Positions 48,734 through 60,976 of a stretch of DNA of 64,000 bases are shown here, in pieces. Location: the NCBI GenBank assembly GCA_949987565.1, contig OX465120.1:4707587-4771586 (forward strand). The letters are read 5' to 3'. Source of the DNA: Luidia sarsii (Eukaryota; Echinodermata; Asteroidea; Paxillosida; Luidiidae). Every line of letters begins with the position of its first letter. The first letter of the stretch is position 1. Under the pieces are notes generated by a model. That model ran no database searches, was not told the origin of the DNA, and was given only the letters and a program-made list of their open reading frames with translations. Made by a program: the position numbers and the translations under genes.

Positions 48734-51700
48734 TTGTCAAGCCAACAGGCCTCGAAAAGACCTATCTGTCAGTATTGAAAAATCTGAAATCGAACCTAAT
48801 ATGATGTTTTTATGATCAAGCAAAGAGAACAAACCTCTGTCAGCTAGGTAGCTTGTGTGTGCAGAGGGCAGTACACAACAGTCGGTCGGCGGAGAATAGC
48901 CTGAAAGAAAAATAGACTTTGCAGGTTAATATCTACTTTATTATTATCCTGACAAAGCTTAAACTTGTCAAGCTAACAGGCCTTACACAGACCTATCTGT
49001 CAGTATTGAAAAATCTGAAATCGAGCCTAGAATAATGTGTTTATGATCAAGCAAAGAGAACTAACCTCTGTCAGCTAGGTAGCTTGTGTGTGCAGAGGGC
49101 AGTACACAACAGTCGGTCGGCGGAGTATAGCTGTAAAGAAAAATAGACTTTGCAGGTTAATATCTTCTTTATTATTATCCTGACGAAGCTAAAACTTGTC
49201 AAGCCAACAGGCCTCGAAAAGACCTGTCTGTCAGTATTGAAAAATCTGAAATCGAACCTAATATGATGTTTTTATGATCAAGCAAAGAGAACAAACCTCT
49301 GTCAGCTAGGTAGCTTGTGTGTGCAGAGGGCAGTACACAACAGTCGGTCGGCGGAGTATAGCTGTAAAGAAAAATAGACTTTGCAGGTTAATATCTTCTT
49401 TATTATTATCTCTACGACGCTGAAACTTGTCAAGCCAACAGGCCTCGAAAAGACCTATCTGTCAGTATTGAAAAATCTAAAATCGAACCTAATATGATGT
49501 TTTTATGATCAAGCAAAGAGAACAAACCTCTGTCAGCTAGGTAGCTTGTGTGTGCAGAGGGCAGTACACAACAGTCGGTCGGCGGAGTATAGCTGTAAAG
49601 AAAAATAGACTTTGCAGGTTAATATCTTCTTTATTATTATCCTGACGAAGCTAAAACTTGTCAAGCCAACAGGCCTCGAAAAGACCTATCTGTCAGTATT
49701 GAAAAATCTAAAATCGAACCTAATATGATGTTTTTATGATCAAGCAAAGAGAACAAACCTCTGTCAGCTAGGTAGCTTGTGTGTGCAGAGGGCAGTACAC
49801 AACAGTCGGTCGGCGGAGTATAGCTGTAAAGAAAAATAGACTTTGCAGGTTAATATCTTCTTTATTATTATCTTTACGACGCTGAAACTTGTCAAGCCAA
49901 CAGGCCTCGAAAAGACCTATCTGTCAGTATTGAAAAATCTGAAATCGAGCCTAGAATAATGTGTTTATGATCAAGCAAAGAGAACTAACCTCTGTCAGCT
50001 AGGTAGCTTGTGTGTGCAGAGGGCAGTACACAACAGTCGGTCGGCGGAGTATAGCTGTAAAGAAAAATAGACTTTGCAGGTTAATATCTTCTTTATTATT
50101 ATCCTGACGAAGCTAAAACTTGTCAAGCCAACAGGCCTCGAAAAGACCTATCTGTCAGTATTGAAAAATCTGAAATCGAACCTAATATGATGTTTTTATG
50201 ATCAAGCAAAGAGAACAAACCTCTGTCAGCTAGGTAGCTTGTGTGTGCAGAGGGCAGTACACAACAGTCGGTCGGCGGAGTATAGCTGTAAAGAAAAATA
50301 GACTTTGCAGGTTAATATCTTCTTTATTATTATCCTGACGAAGCTAAAACTTGTCAAGCCAACAGGCCTCGAAAAGACCTATCTGTCAGTATTGAAAAAT
50401 CTGAAATCGAACCTAATATGATGTTTTTATGATCAAGCAAAGAGAACAAACCTCTGTCAGCTAGGTAGCTTGTGTGTGCAGAGGGCAGTACACAACAGTC
50501 GGTCGGCGGAGTATAGCTGTAAAGAAAAATAGACTTTGCAGGTTATTATCTTCTTTATTATTATCTCTACGACGCTGAAACTTGTCAAGCCAACAGGCCT
50601 CGAAAAGACCTATCTGTCAGTATTGAAAAATCTGAAATCGAACCTAATATGATGTTTTTATGATCAAGCAAAGAGAACAAACCTCTGTCAGCTAGGTAGC
50701 TTGTGTGTGCAGAGGGCAGTACACAACAGTCGGTCGGCGGAGAATAGCCTGAAAGAAAAATAGACTTTGCAGGTTAATATCTACTTTATTATTATCCTGA
50801 CAAAGCTTAAACTTGTCAAGCTAACAGGCCTAACACAGACCTATCTGTCAGTATTGAAAAATCTGAAATCGAGCCTAGAATAATGTGTTTATGATCAAGC
50901 AAAGAGAACTAACCTCTGTCAGCTAGGTAGCTTGTGTGTGCAGAGGGCAGTACACAACAGTCGGTCGGCGGAGTATAGCTGTAAAGAAAAATAGACTTTG
51001 CAGGATAATATCTTCTTTATTATTATCCTGACGAAGCTAAAACTTGTCAAGCCAACAGGCCTCGAAAAGACCTATCTGTCAGTATTGAAAAATCAGAAAT
51101 CGAACCTAATATGATGTTTTTATGATCAAGCAAAGAGAACAAACCTCTGTCAGCTAGGTAGCTTGTGTGTGCAGAGGGCAGTACACAACAGTCGGTCGGC
51201 GGAGTATAGCTGTAAAGAAAAATAGACTTTGCAGGTTAATATCTTCTTTATTATTATCCTGACGAAGCTAAAACTTGTCAAGCCAACAGGCCTCGAAAAG
51301 ACCTATCTGTCAGTATTGAAAAATCTGAAATCGAACCTAATATGATGTTTTTATGATCAAGCAAAGAGAACAAACCTCTGTCAGCTAGGTAGCTTGTGTG
51401 TGCAGAGGGCAGTACACAACAGTCGGTCGGCGGAGTATAGCTGTAAAGAAAAATAGACTTTGCAGGTTAATATCTTCTTTATTATTATCCTGACGAAGCT
51501 AAAACTTGTCAAGCCAACAGGCCTCGAAAAGACCTATCTGTCAGTATTGACAAATCTGAAATCGAACCTAATATGATGTTTTTATGATCAAGCAAAGAGA
51601 ACAAACCTCTGTCAGCTAGGTAGCTTGTGTGTGCAGAGGGCAGTACACAACAGTCGGTCGGCGGAGTATAGCTGTAAAGAAAAATAGACTTTGCAGGTTA

Positions 51701-52198
51701 ATATCTTCTTTATTATTATCTCTACGACGCTGAAACTTGTCAAGCCAACAGGCCTCGAAAAGACCTATCTGTCAGTATTGAAAAATCTGAAATCAAACCT
51801 AATATGATGTTTTTATGATCAAGCAAAGAGAACAAACCTCTGTCAGCTAGCTAGCTTGTGTGTGCAGAGGGCAGTACACAACAGTCGGTCGGCGGAGTAT
51901 AGCTGTAAAGAAAAATAGACTTTGCAGGTTAATATCTTCTTTATTATTATCCTGACGAAGCTAAAACTTCTCAAGCCAACAGGCCTCGAAAAGACCTATC
52001 TGTCAGTATTGAAAAATCAGAAATCGAACCTAATATGATGTTTTTATGATCAAGCAAAGAGAACAAACCTCTGTCAGCTAGGTAGCTTGTGTGTGCAGAG
52101 GGCAGTACACAACAGTCGGTCGGCGGAGTATAGCTGTAAAGAAAAATAGACTTTGCAGGTTAATATCTTCTTTATTATTATCTCTACGACGCTGAAAC
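48734..52198 (+). repeat. Monomers 212-226
   Basis: Code: nS gP nQ kP kR gP nP nQ nS gP qP nP cQ aP qQ. The first ten monomers match 57743-60052 (from nS at 57743 onward). Marks include GACCTGTCTG at 49196, two successive k heads at 49427 and 49658, A196T at 50351 and GGATAATATC in the monomer at 50813. The last six resemble 39501-40886, including the TTCTCAAGCC start at 51968. Confidence 0.8.
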
Positions 52199-54739
52199 TT
52201 GTCAAGCCAACAGGCCTCGAAAAGACCTATCTGTCAGTATTGAAAAATCTGAAATCAAACCTAATATGATGTTTTTATGATCAAGCAAAGAGAACAAACC
52301 TCTGTCAGCTAGGTAGCTTGTGTGTGCAGAGGGCAGTACACAACAGTCGGTCGGCGGAGTATAGCTGTAAAGAAAAATAGACTTTGCAGGTTAATATCTT
52401 CTTTATTATTATCCTGACGAAGCTAAAACTTGTCAAGCCAACAGGCCTCGAAAAGACCTATCTGTCAGTATTGAAAAATCAGAAATCGAACCTAATATGA
52501 TGTTTTTATGATCAAGCAAAGAGAACAAACCTCTGTCAGCTAGGTAGCTTGTGTGTGCAGAGGGCAGTACACAACAGTCGGTCGGCGGAGAATAGCCTGA
52601 AAGAAAAATAGACTTTGCAGGTTAATATCTACTTTATTATTATCCTGACAAAGCTTAAACTTGTCAAGCTAACAGGCCTTACACAGACCTATCTGTCAGT
52701 ATTGAAAAATCTGAAATCGAGCCTAGAATAATGTGTTTATGATCAAGCAAAGAGAACTAACCTCTGTCAGCTAGGTAGCTTGTGTGTGCAGAGGGCAGTA
52801 CACAACAGTCGGTCGGCGGAGTATAGCTGTAAAGAAAAATAGACTTTGCAGGTTAATATCTTCTTGATTATTATCCTGACGAAGCTAAAACTTGTCAAGC
52901 CAACAGGCCTCGAAAAGACCTATCTGTCAGTATTGAAAAATCTGAAATCGAACCTAATATGATGTTTTTATGATCAAGCAAAGAGAACAAACCTCTGTCA
53001 GCTAGGTAGCTTGTGTGTGCAGAGGGCAGTACACAACAGTCGGTCGGCGGAGTATAGCTGTAAAGAAAAATAGACTTTGCAGGTTAATATCTTCTTTATT
53101 ATTATCTCTACGACGCTGAAACTTGTCAAGCCAACAGGCCTCGAAAAGACCTATCTGTCAGTATTGAAAAATCTGAAATCAAACCTAATATGATGTTTTT
53201 ATGATCAAGCAAAGAGAACAAACCTCTGTCAGCTAGGTAGCTTGTGTGTGCAGAGGGCAGTACACAACAGTCGGTCGGCGGAGTATAGCTGTAAAGAAAA
53301 ATAGACTTTGCAGGTTAATATCTTCTTTATTATTATCCTGACGAAGCTAAAACTTGTCAAGCCAACAGGCCTCGAAAAGACCTATCTGTCAGTATTGAAA
53401 AATCAGAAATCGAACCTAATATGATGTTTTTATGATCAAGCAAAGAGAACAAACCTCTGTCAGCTAGGTAGCTTGTGTGTGCAGAGGGCAGTACACAACA
53501 GTCGGTCGGCGGAGTATAGCTGTAAAGAAAAATAGACTTTGCAGGTTAATATCTTCTTTATTATTATCCTGACGAAGCTAAAACTTGTCAAGCCAACAGG
53601 CCTCGAAAAGACCTATCTGTCAGTATTGAAAAATCTGAAATCGAACCTAATATGATGTTTTTATGATCAAGCAAAGAGAACAAACCTCTGTCAGCTAGGT
53701 AGCTTGTGTGTGCAGAGGGCAGTACACAACAGTCGGTCGGCGGAGTATAGCTGTAAAGAAAAATAGACTTTGCAGGTTAATATCTTCTTTATTATTATCC
53801 TGACGAAGCTAAAACTTGTCAAGCCAACAGGCCTCGAAAAGACCTATCTGTCAGTATTGACAAATCTGAAATCGAACCTAATATGATGTTTTTATGATCA
53901 AGCAAAGAGAACAAACCTCTGTCAGCTAGGTAGCTTGTGTGTGCAGAGGGCAGTACACAACAGTCGGTCGGCGGAGAATAGCCTGAAAGAAAAATAGACT
54001 TTGCAGGTTAATATCTACTTTATTATTATCCTGACAAAGCTTAAACTTGTCAAGCTAACAGGCCTTACACAGACCTATCTGTCAGTATTGAAAAATCTGA
54101 AATCGAGCCTAGAATAATGTGTTTATGATCAAGCAAAGAGAACTAACCTCTGTCAGCTAGGTAGCTTGTGTGTGCAGAGGGCAGTACACAACAGTCGGTC
54201 GGCGGAGTATAGCTGTAAAGAAAAATAGACTTTGCAGGTTAATATCTTCTTGATTATTATCCTGACGAAGCTAAAACTTGTCAAGCCAACAGGCCTCGAA
54301 AAGACCTATCTGTCAGTATTGAAAAATCTGAAATCGAACCTAATATGATGTTTTTATGATCAAGCAAAGAGAACAAACCTCTGTCAGCTAGGTAGCTTGT
54401 GTGTGCAGAGGGCAGTACACAACAGTCGGTCGGCGGAGTATAGCTGTAAAGAAAAATAGACTTTGCAGGTTAATATCTTCTTTATTATTATCTCTACGAC
54501 GCTGAAACTTGTCAAGCCAACAGGCCTCGAAAAGACCTATCTGTCAGTATTGAAAAATCTAAAATCGAACCTAATATGATGTTTTTATGATCAAGCAAAG
54601 AGAACAAACCTCTGTCAGCTAGGTAGCTTGTGTGTGCAGAGGGCAGTACACAACAGTCGGTCGGCGGAGTATAGCTGTAAAGAAAAATAGACTTTGCAGG
54701 TTAATATCTTCTTTATTATTATCTCTACGACGCTGAAAC
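52199..54739 (+). repeat. Monomers 227-237
   Basis: Code: aP qS gP nQ aP qP nP cS gP nQ kQ. Two ttac monomers with T206G, at 52661 and 54047, each follow an S tail. In one the S tail is on a q monomer, and in the other on a c monomer. These pairings are unique in the window; S elsewhere follows n, a or, once, g heads. They look like new recombinant joins between blocks. Confidence 0.8.
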
Positions 54740-56587
54740 TTGTCAAGCCAACAGGCCTCGAAAAGACCAATCTGTCAGTATTGAAAAATCTGAAATCGAA
54801 CCTAATATGATGTTTTTATGATCAAGCAAAGAGAACAAACCTCTGTCAGCTAGGTAGCTTGTGTGTGCAGAGGGCAGTACACAACAGTCGGTCGGCGGAG
54901 TATAGCTGTAAAGAAAAATAGACTTTGCAGGTTAATATCTTCTTTATTATTATCCTGACGAAGCTAAAACTTGTCAAGCCAACAGGCCTCGAAAAGACCT
55001 ATCTGTCAGTATTGACAAATCTGAAATCGAACCTAATATGATGTTTTTATGATCAAGCAAAGAGAACAAACCTCTGTCAGCTAGGTAGCTTGTGTGTGCA
55101 GAGGGCAGTACACAACAGTCGGTGGGCGGAGTATAGCTGTAAAGAAAAATAGACTTTGCAGGTTAATATCTTCTTTATTATTATCTCTACGACGCTGAAA
55201 CTTGTCAAGCCAACAGGCCTCGAAAAGACCTATCTGTCAGTATTGAAAAATCTGAAATCAAACCTAATATGATGTTTTTATGATCAAGCAAAGAGAACAA
55301 ACCTCTGTCAGCTAGGTAGCTTGTGTGTGCAGAGGGTAGTACACAACAGTCGGTCGGCGGAGTATAGCTGTAAAGAAAAATAGACTTTGCAGGTTAATAT
55401 CTTCTTTATTATTATCCTGACGAAGCTAAAACTTGTCAAGCCAACAGGCCTCGAAAAGACCTATCTGTCAGTAGTGAAAAATCTGAAATCGAACCTAATA
55501 TGATGTTTTTATGATCAAGCAAAGAGAACAAACCTCTGTCAGCTAGGTAGCTTGTGTGTGCAGAGGGCAGTACACAACAGTCGGTCGGCGGAGTATAGCT
55601 GTAAAGAAAAATAGACTTTGCAGGTTAATATCTTCTTTATTATTATCCTGACGAAGCTAAAACTTGTCAAGCCAACAGGCCTTGAAAAGACCTATCTGTC
55701 AGTATTGAAAAATCTGAAATCGAACCTAATATGATGTTTTTATGATCAAGCAAAGAGAACAAACCTCTGTCAGCTAGGTAGCTTGTGTGTGCAGAGGGCA
55801 GTACACAACAGTCGGTCGGCGGAGTATAGCTGTAAAGAAAAATAGACTTTGCAGGTTAATATCTTCTTTATTATTATCCTGACGAAGCTAAAACTTGTCA
55901 AGCCAACAGGCCTCGAAAAGACCTATCTGTCAGTATTGAAAAATCTGAAATCGAACCTAATATGATGTTTTTATGATCAAGCAAAGAGAACAAACCTCTG
56001 TCAGCTAGGTAGCTTGTGTGTGCAGAGGGCAGTACACAACAGTCGGTCGGCGGAGAATAGCCTGAAAGAAAAATAGACTTTGCAGGTTAATATCTACTTT
56101 ATTATTATCCTGACAAAGCTTAAACTTGTCAAGCTAACAGGCCTTACACAGACCTATCTGTCAGTATTGAAAAATCTGAAATCGAGCCTAGAATAATGTG
56201 TTTATGATCAAGCAAAGAGAACTAACCTCTGTCAGCTAGGTAGCTTGTGTGTGCAGAGGGCAGTACACAACAGTCGGTCGGCGGAGTATAGCTGTAAAGA
56301 AAAATAGACTTTGCAGGTTAATATCTTCTTTATTATTATCCTGACGAAGCTAAAACTTGTCAAGCCAACAGGCCTCGAAAAGACCTGTCTGTCAGTATTG
56401 AAAAATCTGAAATCGAACCTAATATGATGTTTTTATGATCAAGCAAAGAGAACAAACCTCTGTCAGCTAGGTAGCTTGTGTGTGCAGAGGGCAGTACACA
56501 ACAGTCGGTCGGCGGAGTATAGCTGTAAAGAAAAATAGACTTTGCAGGTTAATATCTTCTTTATTATTATCTCTACGACGCTGAAAC
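54740..56587 (+). repeat. 8-monomer block, copy 1 (1,848 bp)
   Basis: Monomers 238-245: GACCAATCTG-P, c with GGTGGGCGG-Q, a with GGGTAGTAC-P, CAGTAGTG-P, CCTTGAAAAG-P, nS, ttac gP, GACCTGTCTG-Q. The same eight follow directly. The first five are the marked chain also found at 44576 and 47579, but with the reference tail CTGACGAAGC. Confidence 0.9.
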
Positions 56588-58435
56588 TTGTCAAGCCAAC
56601 AGGCCTCGAAAAGACCAATCTGTCAGTATTGAAAAATCTGAAATCGAACCTAATATGATGTTTTTATGATCAAGCAAAGAGAACAAACCTCTGTCAGCTA
56701 GGTAGCTTGTGTGTGCAGAGGGCAGTACACAACAGTCGGTCGGCGGAGTATAGCTGTAAAGAAAAATAGACTTTGCAGGTTAATATCTTCTTTATTATTA
56801 TCCTGACGAAGCTAAAACTTGTCAAGCCAACAGGCCTCGAAAAGACCTATCTGTCAGTATTGACAAATCTGAAATCGAACCTAATATGATGTTTTTATGA
56901 TCAAGCAAAGAGAACAAACCTCTGTCAGCTAGGTAGCTTGTGTGTGCAGAGGGCAGTACACAACAGTCGGTGGGCGGAGTATAGCTGTAAAGAAAAATAG
57001 ACTTTGCAGGTTAATATCTTCTTTATTATTATCTCTACGACGCTGAAACTTGTCAAGCCAACAGGCCTCGAAAAGACCTATCTGTCAGTATTGAAAAATC
57101 TGAAATCAAACCTAATATGATGTTTTTATGATCAAGCAAAGAGAACAAACCTCTGTCAGCTAGGTAGCTTGTGTGTGCAGAGGGTAGTACACAACAGTCG
57201 GTCGGCGGAGTATAGCTGTAAAGAAAAATAGACTTTGCAGGTTAATATCTTCTTTATTATTATCCTGACGAAGCTAAAACTTGTCAAGCCAACAGGCCTC
57301 GAAAAGACCTATCTGTCAGTAGTGAAAAATCTGAAATCGAACCTAATATGATGTTTTTATGATCAAGCAAAGAGAACAAACCTCTGTCAGCTAGGTAGCT
57401 TGTGTGTGCAGAGGGCAGTACACAACAGTCGGTCGGCGGAGTATAGCTGTAAAGAAAAATAGACTTTGCAGGTTAATATCTTCTTTATTATTATCCTGAC
57501 GAAGCTAAAACTTGTCAAGCCAACAGGCCTTGAAAAGACCTATCTGTCAGTATTGAAAAATCTGAAATCGAACCTAATATGATGTTTTTATGATCAAGCA
57601 AAGAGAACAAACCTCTGTCAGCTAGGTAGCTTGTGTGTGCAGAGGGCAGTACACAACAGTCGGTCGGCGGAGTATAGCTGTAAAGAAAAATAGACTTTGC
57701 AGGTTAATATCTTCTTTATTATTATCCTGACGAAGCTAAAACTTGTCAAGCCAACAGGCCTCGAAAAGACCTATCTGTCAGTATTGAAAAATCTGAAATC
57801 GAACCTAATATGATGTTTTTATGATCAAGCAAAGAGAACAAACCTCTGTCAGCTAGGTAGCTTGTGTGTGCAGAGGGCAGTACACAACAGTCGGTCGGCG
57901 GAGAATAGCCTGAAAGAAAAATAGACTTTGCAGGTTAATATCTACTTTATTATTATCCTGACAAAGCTTAAACTTGTCAAGCTAACAGGCCTTACACAGA
58001 CCTATCTGTCAGTATTGAAAAATCTGAAATCGAGCCTAGAATAATGTGTTTATGATCAAGCAAAGAGAACTAACCTCTGTCAGCTAGGTAGCTTGTGTGT
58101 GCAGAGGGCAGTACACAACAGTCGGTCGGCGGAGTATAGCTGTAAAGAAAAATAGACTTTGCAGGTTAATATCTTCTTTATTATTATCCTGACGAAGCTA
58201 AAACTTGTCAAGCCAACAGGCCTCGAAAAGACCTGTCTGTCAGTATTGAAAAATCTGAAATCGAACCTAATATGATGTTTTTATGATCAAGCAAAGAGAA
58301 CAAACCTCTGTCAGCTAGGTAGCTTGTGTGTGCAGAGGGCAGTACACAACAGTCGGTCGGCGGAGTATAGCTGTAAAGAAAAATAGACTTTGCAGGTTAA
58401 TATCTTCTTTATTATTATCTCTACGACGCTGAAAC
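56588..58435 (+). repeat. 8-monomer block, copy 2 (1,848 bp)
   Basis: Monomers 246-253 repeat copy 1 in the same order of marks, with no difference noticed by eye. Counting on, monomers 246-260 (56588-60052) also match monomers 207-221 (47579-51043), 39 units or 9,009 bp upstream. The 8-monomer duplication thus happened within a larger copied segment of 15 or more monomers. Confidence 0.9.
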
Positions 58436-58897
58436 TTGTCAAGCCAACAGGCCTCGAAAAGACCTATCTGTCAGTATTGAAAAATCTAAAATCGAACCTA
58501 ATATGATGTTTTTATGATCAAGCAAAGAGAACAAACCTCTGTCAGCTAGGTAGCTTGTGTGTGCAGAGGGCAGTACACAACAGTCGGTCGGCGGAGTATA
58601 GCTGTAAAGAAAAATAGACTTTGCAGGTTAATATCTTCTTTATTATTATCCTGACGAAGCTAAAACTTGTCAAGCCAACAGGCCTCGAAAAGACCTATCT
58701 GTCAGTATTGAAAAATCTAAAATCGAACCTAATATGATGTTTTTATGATCAAGCAAAGAGAACAAACCTCTGTCAGCTAGGTAGCTTGTGTGTGCAGAGG
58801 GCAGTACACAACAGTCGGTCGGCGGAGTATAGCTGTAAAGAAAAATAGACTTTGCAGGTTAATATCTTCTTTATTATTATCTTTACGACGCTGAAAC
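58436..58897 (+). repeat. Monomers 254-255: paired k heads
   Basis: kP then kR, the same pair as at 49427-49888, followed in both places by gP. They belong to the 9,009-bp displaced copy and separate the 8-monomer and 9-monomer duplications. Confidence 0.8.
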
Positions 58898-60976
58898 TTG
58901 TCAAGCCAACAGGCCTCGAAAAGACCTATCTGTCAGTATTGAAAAATCTGAAATCGAGCCTAGAATAATGTGTTTATGATCAAGCAAAGAGAACTAACCT
59001 CTGTCAGCTAGGTAGCTTGTGTGTGCAGAGGGCAGTACACAACAGTCGGTCGGCGGAGTATAGCTGTAAAGAAAAATAGACTTTGCAGGTTAATATCTTC
59101 TTTATTATTATCCTGACGAAGCTAAAACTTGTCAAGCCAACAGGCCTCGAAAAGACCTATCTGTCAGTATTGAAAAATCTGAAATCGAACCTAATATGAT
59201 GTTTTTATGATCAAGCAAAGAGAACAAACCTCTGTCAGCTAGGTAGCTTGTGTGTGCAGAGGGCAGTACACAACAGTCGGTCGGCGGAGTATAGCTGTAA
59301 AGAAAAATAGACTTTGCAGGTTAATATCTTCTTTATTATTATCCTGACGAAGCTAAAACTTGTCAAGCCAACAGGCCTCGAAAAGACCTATCTGTCAGTA
59401 TTGAAAAATCTGAAATCGAACCTAATATGATGTTTTTATGATCAAGCAAAGAGAACAAACCTCTGTCAGCTAGGTAGCTTGTGTGTGCAGAGGGCAGTAC
59501 ACAACAGTCGGTCGGCGGAGTATAGCTGTAAAGAAAAATAGACTTTGCAGGTTATTATCTTCTTTATTATTATCTCTACGACGCTGAAACTTGTCAAGCC
59601 AACAGGCCTCGAAAAGACCTATCTGTCAGTATTGAAAAATCTGAAATCGAACCTAATATGATGTTTTTATGATCAAGCAAAGAGAACAAACCTCTGTCAG
59701 CTAGGTAGCTTGTGTGTGCAGAGGGCAGTACACAACAGTCGGTCGGCGGAGAATAGCCTGAAAGAAAAATAGACTTTGCAGGTTAATATCTACTTTATTA
59801 TTATCCTGACAAAGCTTAAACTTGTCAAGCTAACAGGCCTAACACAGACCTATCTGTCAGTATTGAAAAATCTGAAATCGAGCCTAGAATAATGTGTTTA
59901 TGATCAAGCAAAGAGAACTAACCTCTGTCAGCTAGGTAGCTTGTGTGTGCAGAGGGCAGTACACAACAGTCGGTCGGCGGAGTATAGCTGTAAAGAAAAA
60001 TAGACTTTGCAGGTTAATATCTTCTTTATTATTATCCTGACGAAGCTAAAACTTGTCAAGCCAACAGGCCTCGAAAAGACCTATCTGTCAGTATTGAAAA
60101 ATCTGAAATCGAACCTAATATGATGTTTTTATGATCAAGCAAAGAGAACAAACCTCTGTCAGCTAGGTAGCTTGTGTGTGCAGAGGGCAGTACACAACAG
60201 TCGGTCGGCGGAGTATAGCTGTAAAGAAAAATAGACTTTGCAGGTTAATATCTTCTTTATTATTATCACTACGACGCTGAAACTTGTCAAGCCAACAGGC
60301 CTCGAAAAGACCTATCTGTCAGTATTGAAAAATCTGAAATCGAACCTAATATGATGTTTTTATGATCAAGCAAAGAGAACAAACCTCTGTCAGCTAGGTA
60401 GCTTGTGTGTGCAGAGGGCAGTACACAACAGTCGGTCGGCGGAGTATAGCTGTAAAGAAAAATAGACTTTGCAGGTTAATATCTTCTTTATTATTATCCT
60501 GACGAAGCTAAAACTTGTCAAGCCAACAGGCCTCGAAAAGACCTATCTGTCAGTATTGAAAAATCTGAAATCGAACCTAATATGATGTTTTTATGATCAA
60601 GCAAAGAGAACAAACCTCTGTCAGCTAGGTAGCTTGTGTGTGCAGAGGGCAGTACACAACAGTCGGTCGGCGGAGTATAGCTGTAAAGAAAAATAGACTT
60701 TGCAGGTTAATATCTTCTTTATTATTATCCTGACGAAGCTAAAACTTGTCAAGCCAACAGGCCTCGAAAAGACCTATCTGTCAGTATTGAAAAATCTGAA
60801 ATCGAACCTAATATGATGTTTTTATGATCAAGCAAAGAGAACAAACGTCTGTCAGCTAGGTAGCTTGTGTGTGCAGAGGGCAGTACACAACAGTCGGTCG
60901 GCGGAGTATAGCTGTAAAGAAAAATAGACTTTGCAGGTTAATATCTTCTTTATTATTATCCTGACGAAGCTAAAAC
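58898..60976 (+). repeat. 9-monomer block, copy 1 (2,079 bp)
   Basis: Monomers 256-264: gP nP nQ(A196T) nS gP(taac) nQ nP nP nP. The Q tail of the monomer at 60053 is a variant, TCACTACG. The last monomer has ACAAACGTCTG (C102G). The same order, with the same C102G mark at its end, follows at once. Confidence 0.88.
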
